A program made the position numbers and the translations under genes. 64,000 nucleotides of DNA from Halichoerus grypus. Taxonomy: Eukaryota; Chordata; Mammalia; Carnivora; Phocidae. Below, in pieces: positions 23,302 through 33,780 of this stretch. The number at the start of each line of letters is the position of its first letter. Positions within the stretch are counted from its first letter, which is position 1. The DNA lies in the NCBI RefSeq assembly GCF_964656455.1, contig NC_135722.1, forward strand, positions 87,167,313 through 87,231,312, given 5' to 3'. The notes beneath the pieces were generated by a model that saw only the letters and a program-made list of their open reading frames with translations, did no database searches and was not told the origin of the DNA.

Positions 23302-23859
23302 AGTTTGCAGATTTTTAATAGTGTAAACATATACCTATCATATGACCTAGTCATTCCATTCCAAGGTATTTTCCCAAGAGAAATAGCAACTTATGCTGAG
23401 ACAAAGGCTTGTACAGAATACTCTCAACAGTTCTATCTGCAATAGCCCTAAACTGGAAACAACCCAAATGCTCATGATATGAATGATAAACAGATGAACA
23501 GATAAATTGTGGTACATTCACACAAGAGAATAATACCCAGCAATAAATAGGAACAATGATGAATCTCAAAATCATTATGCTAAATGAAAGAGGCCAGGCA
23601 AAAAAATAAGTATCTAGGGCACAATTCCATTTATGTATAACTTCGCAAAATACAAATAGGTCTGTAGGGACAGAAAGCAGATCAGTGGTTGCCTGGGGTT
23701 GGAAAATGAGGAAACTTTTGGGGGGTGACAAAAATGTTCAGATCTTATTGTAGTGATGGTTTCATCGGGGTATATACATGTCAAAAGTCACCAAAGTATA
23801 TCCTTCAAATATGTGCAATTTGTAGTATGGAAAGTTATACCTCAATGAAGTTGTAAGGA

Positions 23860-25440
23860 GAGGAAGAGAGAGCAAAGGGAGAGGGAGAGAGACAGAAATG
23901 GTAGAACAGAAATTTCTTCCTTTACGGAAGAATGCTCCCTGACAAATACAGAAGGAAGGATGTAATCTCAAAATCACTATTTTGTAACTCCTCAATGTAA
24001 CCATTTATGCAGGCAAGGATGATCAATCAATGCTCAAATAACTGAGTGAAAGATATTTACTTGGTCCCAAGGTATCGCTTTTAGTTAAAGAGGAAAAAAT
24101 GTGCCTTTACAATGGAGCAAATTGGCAGCTACTCAAGGAGTCAAGCTTGGCATTACCCACCGATACACACCATCTCCTACACGGTGTCCTTACCCAGAAT
24201 GTTTAAGATGAATGTCATGATGGGGAAAGAGTCAGACAAACCGAGAATGTGGACCTTAGTGCAGGACCACAGGCCTGGACTCTCTAAAGAAGTCAATATA
24301 ATGGAGAACGGGAGGAAATGGTAGGGAATACCTAGGTTGATGGAAATTGGAGAGACATATGGCCAGATGCAAGACATAAATTTTGAATGGATCCTAAGTC
24401 AAAGACGAAAAACCAGCTTGGAAAATTTGGATATCACAAGATATTATTGAATTAATGTTGATTTTCCTAGCTACGGTAATGGTGATAATGTTGCATAAAA
24501 AATGTTTTTGTTCTTTGGAAACGTGTTGAAATATTTAGGAGTGAAGTATTGTGAAGAGTGTGATATAGATACACATGTACACAGGCGTGCACACACAAAG
24601 AACATGAATTTAGCAAGACTTTTAACAGTGGGCGAATCTTAGTTGAGGGGTATAGTGGTGTTCACTGCATACGTTTAAACATTTTCAAGAGAAAAACAAA
24701 CAGAATAAATTTATTCAAAAATTCCAATCACCACCAACAGCTGATGTTATTTGAAAATGACACAACTTAAATGTAATGACACAGAAAGGTTAAAAGTAAA
24801 GGGTTGAAAAAAAAGATAAATGAGGCATAAACTAATTTTTAAAAGTTGCCACATAACTTCTTTAATGTCACACAAAATAGATATTTTTAAATCAAAAAGT
24901 AGTTATTAGTCATAAAGTCAATACGCAGTAATAGAAAAAGCAAATTCAGCAGGAAGATGAAATCTTTTTTTTTTTTTAAATGTGGAGGCGTGTGCTAAAG
25001 GAAACACTATTTGCTCCTAGCTTCCATGAGCAGAGATGTTCTTGAAGCATGTTCTACCTCCCTCTGTCACCTGACTCACCCAGCCCTTGGGAGTAACTTG
25101 TCTGATTGGTACGTGGGCACTGATAAATGGCACGTGGCATTCACTTTGCCCTTGCCTTCACCCTCTTGGAAGCAAGCGGTCCTCAGGGGCTCTGCTCCTC
25201 TTAGGTGGGGATGCCCTGGCCTAGAGCTGCCTGCACCTGGGGGTGGGGATGTCTACCCCTTTTGGGGTTTGTGTGCAGGGCCATTTGGTTCTCAAACCAA
25301 GATATGTCTTAGCCTTATCATCAGTGATGGTGACAGTTTGTCCATCTTTACTTTTTGTTTTATTTCTCAATATAATCAGACTCAGGCAGGAAAGAGGGTG
25401 TATTTATTGGAGACCTCCTCAAAACCCCCAATAGCACACA
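23860..25440. other. Noncoding DNA, possibly old L1 3' end at 24130-24720
   Basis: The 24400-24720 part ('gttgattttcctagctacgg', 'gaaatatttaggagtgaag', 'ttcactgcatacgtt', 'aataaatttattc') resembles the 3' end of an old L1-type or HAL1-type element. The rest is not recognised. A 167-codon frame at 25011-25514 crosses GC-moderate single-copy DNA, but shows no domain, and its end lies in L1-like sequence. Confidence 0.4.
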
Positions 25441-25449
25441 ATTACATAG

Positions 25450-27325
25450 CCTTAAATATATATAGAAAGAGTAAAAATGTACAGAACTATGAGGAAAAAT
25501 GGAGAAATCCATAGTCATGTTGGAAAGCTTGGAATAGTACAGGTAATAAGTCTGATCTAAATGAAAAATATAGAACTTGGTTACCAATAGTTAGGGAACA
25601 TACATTCTTTTAAGCATTCTAGAATATTTATAAAATTTTATCATGTACTAGGTCACAAAGCAAGTTGCAGTAAATTAAAAAAATCCAGTTTATTTAATTA
25701 AACCAGATTCTCCAAGCTCAATGTAATTAAATATGAAATTAATACAAATAAACAGACAAACCTCACTACTCCTTTACATCTGTACAATTTAAGCACACTT
25801 TTAAATAATCCATAGTTCAAACAAATCGTAACGAGCATTAGAAAGTATAACAACAGTGAAAACATAGCAACCAAACCTGTGAGACACAGATAGACAACAG
25901 CTAAAGGAAAATGTGTAACAAGAAGAAAAGACTGAAAATCGAGAGTTAACTGTTCAATTCGAGAAGTTAGAAAAGTAAAATAGAAGAAACTCCTCCTCCC
26001 TTCAAATCAGAGATTTTGATGGAATTCCTAAGGTGATCCTATTTATGTGGAAGGATAAAGGGCCAAGGATTGCTTTGACAATTTTAGAGTAGAATAAGGA
26101 GGGCAAACGGATTCTACCGAACAGAAAGATAAAGGATCAAAGCTCCACATAATTGAAACCGTGTCCTAATGGTGCAATAGTAGATAAACAGACTAAGGGC
26201 TCATCAGACTAAGGCCTGTGTGCCAAATCCAGCCCACTGCCTGTTTTGTAAATAAAGTTTTACTGGAGCACAGCCCCACCTGCTAGCTGCTTTTGCACTA
26301 CGACAGCAGAGGTGAGCAATGTGACAGAGACTCTAGGGCTCACAAACCATAAAACATTTAGTATCTGGCTCTTTACAGAACATTTTTGCGGACCCTTGAA
26401 GCAGGCCAACGGAATAAAATAAAAGACCAATGGCAAACGGCATTTCGATACATACCATTTCGATACAACTGGGAAAGGATGAAATATTCAGTTAGTGGAT
26501 GGTTATACAGATGGGAAAAAATAGAAGTACATCTTTTTTTTACACATTGCCAAAAAAAGTATTGTAGAAAGATTAAAGACCTAAATATGAAAAGTAAAAC
26601 TCCCAAAGTTTTAGACAAAAATATATGCCATATCTTCTGAACTTATGATGGGGAAGACTGTGTTAAATAATACATAAAAAGCTTCAACTATAAAAAAAGC
26701 TACAACTATAAAGAAAAAGATTGATAAATTTGATTATATTAAAAACGAAAACTTCTGCACAATAAAAAACTTCATCTACCAAGTTAAAAGACCAGTCACA
26801 CTCAGGGAAGAGAGATTTGCAAGGCATGCAGCAGAAAAAAGGTTAGTATCCAGAACACATAAAGAATTACAAATCAGTAAGAAAAAGACAAACAACAGAG
26901 AAACAAAGGATATTTCTCAATGGGCAATTCGCAGAAGAGGAATCCTGGGTGGGTGACAGAAAGATTTTTACCTCATTGGTAATTAGGAAAATAACAGTAA
27001 GATATTATTTCATCAGTTAAAAAAATGTAGTCTGATTATACTGAGTGTTGACAAAAATGTGGGGGAATCAACAGGTTTTATTCATGGCACGTGGTAGTAC
27101 GTATCAGTACGACGGGTTTGGAGAACACTTAGCAATACTTGCTAAAGGTGAAGGGTCACAAACCCTGTGACACCGTAATCCCCCTTGCAGGAATCTCCTC
27201 TTGCACAAGTGCCCAAGAAGACACGTACAAGCAGGCCCAGGACAGCTTCGTTAGGAGCAGCAGAAATGAGAAGCAATCCATTGCCTAACACTGGGGAACC
27301 GTCCACAAGTTTACCCGGGGTAAGG
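25450..27325 (+). mobile_element. Old LINE-1 ORF2 fragment
   Basis: Blocks in ORF2 order: endonuclease-to-reverse-transcriptase linker sequence at about 25590-25990, then C-terminal phrases near 26010-26140, 26540-26640 and 26740-27000 ('gaagagagatttgcaagg', 'aatgggcaattcgcagaag'). An internal deletion lies around 26000. A hAT fossil interrupts it at about 26190-26400. No frame exceeds 84 codons on the plus strand. It is an ancient, highly diverged copy. Confidence 0.7.
26190..26400. mobile_element. hAT-Charlie-type DNA transposon fossil inside L1
   Basis: The phrases 'gtgccaaatccagcccac', 'gtaaataaagttttactgg', 'gctgcttttgcactacgac' and 'tctggctctttacag' are a common mammalian non-autonomous hAT pattern. 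I do not trust my memory for the exact MER name. L1 sequence lies on both sides, so the element inserted into that L1 or joined it by later rearrangement. Confidence 0.6.
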
Positions 27326-27458
27326 CCTGCATGCTAAGCTGGAGAACCAGCACTGGTGTTAGGGGTGCTCAGATAGAAGGACCTAGGGGACATACAGCGG
27401 CGAGGGATCTAGTCTTCCTGAGGGAGTCGAGGGTGTCTCATTAAAGATGACAATAGTG

Positions 27459-27661
27459 GGGCGCCTGGGTGGCTCAGTCAGTTAAGCGTCTGCCTTCGGC
27501 TCAGGTCATGATCCCGGGGTCCTGGGATCGAGCCCCGCATCAGGCTCCCTGATCAGTGGGGAGTCTGCTTCTCCCTCTGCCTCTGCCCCCCTGCTCATGC
27601 TCTCACTCTCTCACTTACTCTCTTTCTCTCAAATAAATAAATAACATCTTAAAAAAAAAAA
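27459..27661 (+). mobile_element. CAN-SINE, young
   Basis: Complete element from 'gggcgcctgggtggctcag' to an 11-base A-tail. The 17-bp duplication TAAAGATGACAATAGTG (27442-27458 and 27662-27678) is perfect. It has the youngest-looking head in the window, and insertion polymorphism between individuals or species is plausible. Confidence 0.97.
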
Positions 27662-27852
27662 TAAAGATGACAATAGTGCTTTCTCAAGTATGAATAGGAG
27701 TTTGAGAGTCAGAAACAGAAAGGCAACACAAGAAAAGGGCAGACCAGGCAGAGGGTAAGCAAAAGCATAAAGGCTGGAGACAGCCAGGCCCATGGTGTTG
27801 ATTGGCAAGCTCCTCGGGAGCTTCTGGAGGTAATCTGAAACTGGCCTCCACA

Positions 27853-28351
27853 TGCAGAGGGCAGGAAGAGACCGAAGAAAAGAGGCCGGCCACCCCAGGT
27901 TAGGAGGTGGCAGGTTTAATAAGCAAGAGAACTTACATAGGAGGCTTGTCTTGGGCGCCCGCAAGAGGAGTAGATCCCTGCACGCACGACCTGCCAAATC
28001 TTGAGGTTTTTATAGAGGCCCTCACCGAGCTCAGTCCCATATTCAGTCCAGGTGGCCTCGGCACCACATTGCCACCTGAAGGTTATGTTCTTGGGTGGCT
28101 TCTGAGAGTAGAGAAAGCAAGTGGGAAGCACATTCCAAGGACAGGAAAGGGGGTAAAGAGCGTCTGATTGTTGGGGGCCGGCTGGTGGGTCAACCAGAGC
28201 TCACATCCTCTGGTTAACCTCCCCCAACACGTGGGGATGGTGGAAGTGTGACCATGGCAGGAGTGGGAGGGTGATGACGCCATGCTGGGGACGGCGCAGG
28301 AGAGAGTGAGGGCGTGGAGGCCAATTAACGAATGACCTGATACGTCATACA
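27853..28351 (-). mobile_element. Candidate solo LTR of an endogenous retrovirus (antisense)
   Basis: Read on the minus strand it starts 'tgtatgacgtatc' and has a GC-rich U3-like part. An ATTAAA signal follows at about 27914-27919 ('cttgcttattaaacctgcc'), then a 'ttcggtctcttcctgccctctgca' U5-like end. That arrangement (U3, polyadenylation signal, short U5, TG...CA ends) is typical of gamma-type (ERV1) LTRs. I could not see a clean target-site duplication, and I have no family match, so this is inference from layout. Frames of 71-122 codons that overlap it are not credible genes. Confidence 0.42.
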
Positions 28352-28580
28352 AAGAACGTGGGACCTTCCTATACCATAAACAAACATTAACTCAATGTGG
28401 ATCAAAGACCTCAACGCAAGAGCTAAAATTATTAAACTCTTGGGAGAGCACGTAGAGGAAGGGTTTTGTGACACTGATTTAGCCATGTTTTCATGGATGC
28501 AACAGCAAAGCACAGCAACAAAAGAAAAAAAATAGGTTAACTGGATTATATCAAAATCAAAACATTAAGGTGAATCATCA
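28352..28580 (+). mobile_element. LINE-1 ORF2 C-terminal fragment
   Basis: 'ccataaacaaacattaactc', 'gtggatcaaagacctcaac', 'attattaaactcttggg' and 'ggttaactggattatatc' follow the ORF2 C-terminal region. It repeats a part also present at 26.5 kb, so it is a separate copy. Confidence 0.75.
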
Positions 28581-28771
28581 TTTAAGTATGAACATTTCTC
28601 AATTTTAGAGATTTAACTTCTGTTGTAATCATTTCCCAAGCTGTCACTTATCTGCTATCTGTATCTTATTCCTGAACATTAAGTGTCAAATTAATATGTA
28701 AAATTAACATAAAGCTTAATAATAAAAATGCCCAGTTTTTTTTTAATTGGGTCCTTAATCCTCTCTGTCAG

Positions 28772-29115
28772 CAGTTCTCAAACTTTTTTGGCTTTAAGAG
28801 CCCTTTCCACTTTAAAAAAAAAATTTTTTTTTCTTTAAGATTTATTTATTTATTTGAGAGAGAGCGGGAGCATGAGCAGGGGGAGGGGCAGAGGGAGGGG
28901 GGAGAGGGAGAGAGAGTATCTCCTGCAGACTACCCGCTAAGCACAGGGCCCCACACGGCAGGATTCACTAAGATGGGAAGCTCAGGAGAAGGAGCAGCTT
29001 GGGGGCACAGCACATGGGGTTCAGCTGTAGTTATGCTGACATTGAGGTGCCATCCACGGGCAGATGTCTGGAGGGAGCTGATAATACGGATACTGAGATA
29101 CACGTTTGAGAACTG
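28772..29115. mobile_element. Possible hAT-type DNA fossil, with antisense SINE remnant inside
   Basis: 'cagttctcaaac' at 28772 and 'gtttgagaactg' at 29104-29115 are exact inverted copies, as expected for hAT-Charlie terminal repeats. Between them, 28825-28970 is a truncated antisense CAN-SINE ('aagatttatttatttatttg', GA-rich middle, no complete head). The pairing of the two termini into one element is a guess. Confidence 0.4.
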
Positions 29116-31155
29116 AAATCAGAGAAAAGGATCCATTCTTGGAGGGTAAGTCTAGAGGCTAGAACACAACCTACCTCATGTCAGGTTTTAATGAATAGGG
29201 TGAGAAAGAGGAATTAACAGAGGAGACTGAGGAGGAATGATATAAAAGAGAGGAGAACCATCGGAGATGAGTGTCACGGAAAGCAAGCGAGTGATTCCAG
29301 AAGGCAACAAAGGCAAATGCTACAGGGACCTAAGAACTAAAAGGGGTCCAATAACATGTAAGCTCCAAGAGAGGCTTTACAGTGCCATATCCTAGGGTCT
29401 GCAACAGTGCCTGGTTCAGAGGAGATGCGTCATAAAATCTCGTTGAACACATAAATGAAGACATTGGATATGGCCACTGAAGGCCACTGATAACTAACCT
29501 CTACTGTAGTGGTTCTCTGGGGGTAGAGAAACAAGCATGGCAGCCGTGTATGGAAAAGTGCATGAAAGGAGGGGGTGAACCTGGTTAGGAAGGGAAGAGA
29601 GAGAGAGCCTGCAACTGTCACAGGGTGAGGGAGGGCTTATGTTGAGTTAGGTCAATTTTTCTTTTTAGGATGAAAGAGACTTTTGAGTATGTTTTTTAAG
29701 CTCTGAGGAAAGGGGCTATCTGAAAGAGAAATGATGAATTCGAAACCTTTTATTCACAACTCCCTGTCTTCCGCAACCTCCTTAGTCCCCAAAGCCACAA
29801 ACGGCTTGCACAAATGGATTCTCCTTGGTACAAGGAGCAAACTGTCGGCTGTACCTACCACCCACAAGGAAGTCCCTGCCGAGAAATCACGGCTCCTACC
29901 AGCTCCTTCCTTCGTCACACCAGACTGTACTGCTCTCCATCTTTCATAGCCCGGGCCCCTCGTGCATTACCGGATTTCAAGGCATCCCACCCAAGAGGAA
30001 GCGCCAACGTCTATCGAGAGGAGTCCAGCCGTGGGAACTACTTTCAATTTCTCAGGAGCACCTTCCTCCCTCTTACCTCCAGACCTCTCCTTCCCCTCCG
30101 TCTCAACTGGCTACTCACACCGGAGTTCCCAGTGTAGACACACTCCCCTCCCCCATGCCTCCTCTAGCATGGCACTCATCACGCTATAGATTCCTATTTG
30201 CAATCCTTGCTTCCCCCGCTGGGCGAGGAGCTCTGTGAAGGTAGGTATATCTTGTTCTCTGTGTGTGCCGGGTACCTAACACATAGGAAGGCTCACTCGA
30301 TGTGTGTTGCCATGGATGAATGAACAAATGGGTGTATTCCTTATCCTTTTTCATCCTGATTCTCTTCGTGAGGAAAGAAGACCCAGGCAAAGCAGCAGAC
30401 TTGGAAATAGATCCTAAGAGTCTCTTTAGGTTCTGTGCCGTTTCTCTCTAGAAGCTAATCCTTAGCTGGAGACGGGCTGCGAGCAGCTTGCAGACTTGGA
30501 AGCAGTGAAGACTACATCATAATAACCATCCATTAAACTTCAAAGGGAGAAAAATTAAAAACATGAATAGAGCTAATTGCCGGCTGCTACAAATTTGTTC
30601 CTGGGCATTATAAATGGTTTAATAGTTGGTCTAGATATCATTGCGATAGGTTAGTGCCATATATAAAGACAGACAGATACAGAGATAACTGACAGAGCCT
30701 GTGACCTCATCCAGTCACAGCTCCATAGCCTAAAGGGAAGAAATTTACCAGTTCTGTGTGTTTGGCATAATTATCTGTCACGAAGTAGCCAAAAACGATT
30801 CTCTTGTTTAACAATTACATTACCTAAAGACGCCCAGTCTAGGTGAAACAGTTACAATCGCTATCCTGGGCTGGGAGTCAGGATGCCTGGGGTCAGACCC
30901 GGCTCTGAAGCAACCAGCTATGTGCCCAAAGGCCAGTCACCTGTCTCTATTACTCAATACGCTTGTTATAATACTTGGGATTGGGCATTCACTTATTCAT
31001 TTATTCCATACATGTTCATTAAGCACCTACTGCATTCCTGGCACATGCTGGGTGCTGGAGATACAGAGAGGAATAAGATGAAATCCCGGACATTATCACA
31101 GTTCACTATAAAGGTATGCAGAGAAACCAAAGGAACACAATAGGACAACGCTGTT
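29116..31155. other. Noncoding DNA with L2/MIR remnants
   Basis: L2-like 3' ends are visible at about 29355-29440 and 30225-30330 ('gtgtgccgggtacctaacac', 'ggatgaatgaac'), and an antisense one at about 30985-31090 ('ttcattaagcacctactgc', 'gctgggtgctggagatac'). Several 60-137-codon frames overlap at 29730-30240 in all three plus frames, which argues for composition and not coding. The strong donor-like site at 30238-30246 lies in L2 sequence. Confidence 0.5.
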
Positions 31156-31383
31156 GAGGTATGTACAGTTGCTCTAGGGGGACGGTGAGGTATGCACAGG
31201 TGCTGTAGGGGGGCAGGGGAGGTGCACACAGGTGCTGTAGGGGGAGGTACACACAGGTGCTGTAGGGGGGCAGGGGAGGTACACACAGGTGCTGTAGGGG
31301 GAGGTGCACACAGGTGCTGTAGGGGGGCAGGGGAGGTGCACACAAGTGATGTAGAGGGAGGTACGCACAGGTGCTGTAGGGGG

Positions 31384-31877
31384 CGGTACACACAGGTGCT
31401 GTAGGGGGGGCAGGGGAGGTTCACATAAGTGCTGTAGAGAGAGGTACACACAGGTGCTGTAGGGGGAGGTATGCACAGATGCTGTAGGGGGGCAGGGGAG
31501 GTACACACAGGTGCTGTAGGGGGAGGTGCACACAGGTGCTGTAGAGAGAGGTACACACAGGTGCTGTAGGGGGGCAGGGGAGGTGCACACAGGTGATGTA
31601 GAGGGAGGTACGCACAGGTGCTGTAGGGGGCGGTACGCACAGGTGCTGTAGGGGGGGCAGGGGAGGTTCACATAAGTGCTGTAGAGAGAGGTACACACAG
31701 GTGCTGTAGGGGGAGGTACGCACAGATGCTGTGGGGGGGCAGGGGAGGTACACACAGGTGCTGTAGGGGGAGGTGCACACAGGTGCTGTAGAGAGAGGTA
31801 CACACAGGTGCTGTAGGGGGGCAGGGGAGGTGCACACAGGTGATGTAGAGGGAGGTACGCACAGGTGCTGTAGAGAG
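31384..31877 (+). repeat. Two adjacent near-identical 247-bp copies inside the minisatellite
   Basis: The segment starting 'cggtacacacaggtgctg' at 31384 recurs at 31631 as 'cggtacgcacaggtgctg', and the order of modules is the same through each copy, including the rare 'tcacataagtgctg' module (31421 and 31668). By eye the copies differ at about three bases. A third, shorter relative with 'tcacataggtgctg' starts near 31939. Confidence 0.9.
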
Positions 31878-32934
31878 AGGTGCACACAGGTGCTGTAGGG
31901 GGAGGTACGCACAGGTGCTGTGGGGGGGCAGGGGAGGTTCACATAGGTGCTGTAGGGGGAGGTACACACAGGTGCTGTAGGGGGACGAGGAGGTGCTCAC
32001 AGGGGCTGTAGAGAGAGGTACACACAGGTGCTGTAGGGGGGAGGTAAGCATAGGTGCTGTAGGGGGACAGGGGAGGTGCTCACAGGGACTGTAGAGAGAG
32101 GTACACACAGGTGCTGTAGGGGGGAGGTAAGCACAGGTGCTGTAGGGGGAGGTGCACACAGGTGCTGTAGAGAGAGGTACACACAGGTGCTGTAGGGGGG
32201 CAGGGGAGGTGCACACAGGTGATGTAGGGGGGCAGGGGAGGTGCACACAGGTGCTGTAGAGAGAGGTACGCACAGGTGCTTTAGGGGGGCAGGGGAGGTG
32301 CACACAGGTGCTGTAGAGGGAGGTACGCACAGGTGCTGTAGGGGGAGGTATGCACAGATGCTGTAGGGGGGCAGGGGAGGTGCACACAGGTGCTGTAGAG
32401 AGAGGTACACACAGGTGTAGGGGGAGGTATGCACAAATGCTGTAGGGGGGCAGGGGAGGTACACACAGGTGCTGTAGAGAGAGGTGCACACAGATGCTGT
32501 AGGGGGGCAGGGGTGGTACACACAGGTGCTGTAGGGGGGCAGGGGAGGTTCACATAGGTGCTGTAGAGAGAGGTACGCATAGGTGCTGTAGGGGGGCAGG
32601 GGAGGTGCACACAGGTGCTGTAGAGAGAGGTACACACAGGTGCTGTAGGGGGAGGTACGCACAGGTGTAGGGGGGCAGGGGAGGTGCACACAGGTGCTGT
32701 AGAGGGAGGTACACACAGGTGCTGTAGGGGGAGGTACGCACAGGTGTTGTAGGGGGAGGTACACACGGATGCTGTAGGGGGACAGGGGAGGTGCACACAG
32801 GTGCTGTAGAGGGAGGTGCACACAGGTGCTGTAAGGGGAGGTACGCACAGGTGCTGTAGGGGGAGGTATGCACAGATGCTCTAGGGGAGCAGGGGAGGTA
32901 CACACAGGTGCTGTAGAGGGAGGTTTGCACAGGT

Positions 32935-33780
32935 GCTTTAGGGGGCAGGGGAGTTACACACAGGTGCTGTAGGGGGACAGGGGAGATATGCAAAGGTGCT
33001 GTAGAGGGAGGTACGCACAGGTGCTTTAGGGGGGCAGGGCAGGTATGCACAGGTGCTGTAGAGGGAGGTTCGCACAGGTGCTTTAGGGGGGCAGGGCAGA
33101 TATGCACAGGTGCTGTAGAGGGAGATTCGCACAGGTGCTTTAGGGGGGCAGGGCAGATATGCACAGGTGCTGTAGAGGGAGGTACGCACAGGTGCTTTAG
33201 GGGGGCAGGGCAGGTATGCACAGGTGCTGTAGAGGGAGGTACGCACAGGTGCTTTAGGGGGGCAGGGCAGGTATGCACAGGTGCTGTAGAGGGAGGTACG
33301 CACAGGTGCTTTAGGGGGGCAGGGCAGGTATGCACAGGTGCTGTAGAGGGAGGTACGCACAGGTGCTTTAGGGGGGCAGGGCAGGTATGCACAGGTGCTG
33401 TAGAGGGAGGTACGCACAGGTGCTTTAGGGGGGCAGGGCAGGTATGCACAGGTGCTGTAGAGGGAGGTACGCACAGGTGCTTTAGGGGGGCAGGGCAGAT
33501 ATGCACAGGTGCTGTAGAGGGAGATTCGCACAGGTGCTTTAGGGGGCAGGGGAGTTACACACAGGTGCTGTAGGGGGACAGGGGAGATATGCACAGGTGC
33601 TGTAGAGGGAGGTACGCACAGGTGCTTTAGGGGGGCAGGGCAGAGATGCACAGGTGCTGTAGAGGGAGGTTCGCACAGGTGCTTTAGGGGGCAGGGGAGT
33701 TACACACAGGTGCTGTAGGGGGACAGGGGAGATATGCACAGGTGCTGTAGAGGGAGGTACGCACAGGTGCTTTAGGGGGG
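32935..33780 (+). repeat. Homogenised 57/88-bp higher-order block of the minisatellite
   Basis: The marker 'gctttag' occurs at 32935, then after 88 bp at 33023, then every 57 bp to 33536 (ten phased copies: 33023, 33080, 33137, 33194, 33251, 33308, 33365, 33422, 33479, 33536), then at 33624, 33681 and 33769 (steps 88, 57, 88). The neighbouring copies are nearly identical, unlike the rest of the array. This indicates recent local expansion by unequal exchange, replication slippage or gene conversion. Confidence 0.95.

Larger units (their letters stand above)
21590..23855 (+). mobile_element. Older LINE-1 (ORF2 3' half and 3' UTR), split by a SINE
   Basis: ORF2-like order is visible: a reverse transcriptase region near 21700-21900, then 'aggaataaatataacaaa' (about 21980), 'gatagtgtggtatggcaaa' (about 22290), 'atagatcaataggacag' (about 22321), and C-terminal blocks to about 23560. 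A 3' UTR-like segment ends near 'cctcaatgaagttg' (about 23855). Stops and indels are frequent. Divergence is clearly higher than in the 14.1-18.8 kb L1. The subfamily (L1M type) is inferred, not checked. Confidence 0.8.

Noticed and set aside
30225..30260. Splice donor 'aaggtaggt' ending a 137-codon frame
   Set aside because: The sequence is the tail of an L2 element, where this word is part of the repeat, and a stop codon precedes it.
33023..33593. CRISPR-like regular repeats
   Set aside because: Spacing is exact, but there are no unique spacers: every base belongs to the repeat. The host is a mammal.
31174..33651. Long minus-strand proline-rich repeat proteins up to 318 codons
   Set aside because: Open in all three phases because the repeat unit lacks stop triplets. 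Frames overlap heavily, and there is no start context, splice site or untranslated region.
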